Assembly: GCA_964636275.1 (NCBI GenBank)
Contig: CAZWRN010000048.1
Coordinates: 1 to 6,025, forward strand
Reading direction: 5' to 3'
DNA: 6,025 bases
DNA from: CAZWRN01 sp964636275
Lineage (GTDB): Bacteria; Patescibacteriota; Microgenomatia; Daviesbacterales; UBA10151
The position numbers and the translations under genes are program-made. This document shows, piece by piece, positions 5,436-6,025 of the stretch (positions within the stretch are counted from its first letter, which is position 1; each line of letters begins with the position of its first letter). The notes under the pieces were generated by a model that did no database searches, was not told the DNA's origin, and was given only the letters and a program-made list of their open reading frames with translations.

Positions 5436-6025
5436 TTATTTTAAGTGCTTCTTCATCCAAATGGAGTTGGCTGTCTCTTCTTCTCTACTCTTTTTACCAA
5501 GTCTTCGTAAACGGGATGCTAGGGGAAATAATCCAGTAACAGCTATTGCAGCTAGTGGTAGACCGGTCTTTGGCAGCTCTTTGACATAAGTTGGTACCTG
5601 ATTGACCACACTCACTCCGGCTACTTTGACCGAATCGCTGCTACTAATAGTAACACTGGAAGTACTTCCCGATCCGTTTACCGTGACGTTATTGTTGTTG
5701 GTATTGGTGATGGATGGATTAACAGTGACATTAACTTCTTGTTTGTTGTTGTTATTTTGTTCCTGGTGGTTGTTTTGCTGCTGCTGTTGCTGCTGGTTTT
5801 GGGATACGCAGACGATTGTCGAGCCAAATATTTTGTGAATATAACCGACTGGACAGGCAATCAGACTAGGTGGGGGTGTTGGGGTAGGAGTCACACTTGG
5901 TGTAGGTGTTGGTGTAACACTAGGGGTCGGAGTTGGGGTTGGAGTTGGTGTCGGAGTTGGGGTTGGAGTCGGAGTTGGGGTTGGTGTTGGGGTTGGGGTT
6001 GGAGTTGGTGTCGGAGTTGGGGTTG
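5436..6025 (-). CDS. second LPXTG-type surface protein, N-terminus outside window
   Basis: The C-terminal 195 codons of a paralog of the neighbouring gene; the frame stays open to 6025, so signal peptide and ectodomain lie beyond the window. Visible parts in order are 17 consecutive Thr-Pro pairs, SVTPTPTP twice, PPPS, the cysteine-bounded segment CPVGYIHKIFGSTIVC, and a Gln/Asn tract again with seven Gln. After NVTVNPSITNTNNNNVTV comes a Gly/Ser insertion absent from the neighbour (GSGSTSSVTISSSDS). The sorting signal LPKTG (5562-5576), a hydrophobic segment, basic RLRRLGKK, and the tail EEETANSIWMKKHLK complete it. Architecture is the same as the other copy but with a longer stalk. A GTG at 5894 could be mistaken for a start; it is an internal valine of the stalk. 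Role: surface-exposed or wall-anchored protein of unknown ligand. Stop TAA. Confidence 0.88.
   Translation of the reverse strand, partial: TPTPTPTPTPTPTPTPTPTPTPTPTPTPTPTPTPSVTPTPTPSVTPTPTPPPSLIACPVGYIHKIFGSTIVCVSQNQQQQQQQNNHQEQNNNNKQEVNVTVNPSITNTNNNNVTVNGSGSTSSVTISSSDSVKVAGVSVVNQVPTYVKELPKTGLPLAAIAVTGLFPLASRLRRLGKKSREEETANSIWMKKHLK
5868..6025 (-). repeat. long Pro-Thr repeat of second LPXTG protein, running off the end
   Basis: At least 25 Thr-Pro or Pro-rich pairs, built of 6-bp and 12-bp DNA units (GGAGTT, GGGGTT, GGTGTC). A 25-bp segment at 5941-5965 recurs exactly at 6001-6025, giving a 60-bp higher-order period. The + strand is very G-rich, with GGGG runs at 5977-5980, 5989-5992, 5995-5998 and 6019-6022. 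The array continues beyond the window. Confidence 0.92.
5887..5924. repeat. 38-bp exact direct repeat, copy 2
   Basis: Partner of 4767-4804, inside the stalk of the second LPXTG gene. See that entry for the comparison. Confidence 0.9.

Noticed and set aside
256..5438. Reassigned TGA codon (Gly, as in some CPR lineages)
   Set aside because: All six genes end in TAA and no frame needs TGA to be read as an amino acid.
5436..5894. Short gene starting at GTG 5894
   Set aside because: The frame is open upstream as Pro-Thr repeats to the window end; this GTG is an internal valine, and the product would lack a signal peptide.

Overview
The window looks like an accessory-to-core stretch of a small-genome, moderately AT-rich bacterium. 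It is most plausibly a member of the Candidate Phyla Radiation (Patescibacteria, possibly Microgenomates). This placement is inferred, not proven. It rests on a Rho factor lacking the usual N-terminal helix bundle, LPXTG surface proteins with Pro-Thr and Gln/Asn linkers, a free-standing four-helix-bundle protein with the suffix domain, a tRNA without an encoded CCA, near absence of Shine-Dalgarno sequences, and TAA as the stop of all six genes. The standard genetic code fits: all reading frames are intact without reassigning TGA. No feature is supported on the + strand.

Layout from left to right, with all genes on the minus strand (transcription runs from high to low coordinates). A 7-bp tandem repeat occupies 1-53. 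tRNA-Ala(GGC) lies at 110-182, preceded in its direction of transcription by a hairpin-forming spacer that repeats the GGGCCC of the tRNA 5' end. Then come a four-helix-bundle protein (256-801), a membrane-anchored LysM/M23 peptidoglycan hydrolase (865-2016), a small uncharacterised protein with an HEXXGH metal-site signature (2117-2815), transcription terminator Rho (2852-4198), and two tandem paralogous LPXTG-type surface proteins (4352-5356, and 5436 running off the right end).

There are two themes. The first is the envelope: the M23 hydrolase would remodel peptidoglycan, while the LPXTG proteins would be exported, spaced from the membrane by Pro-Thr stalks and anchored by a sorting signal. 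No sortase is present in this window. The second is housekeeping: rho and tRNA-Ala. Each gene from the four-helix-bundle protein to the first LPXTG gene has its own sigma70-like promoter candidate in the short upstream gap, so the genes are probably separate transcription units rather than one operon. The promoter of the HEXXGH gene sits only 6 nt before its ATG, implying a leaderless mRNA.

Both ends of the window fall inside low-complexity repeats, which suggests that this is a whole contig broken at repeats. I see no complete novel defence or mobile system. The best leads are the orphan HEXXGH protein, the LPXTG paralogs with a conserved cytoplasmic tail after the membrane helix, and the tRNA leader structure.
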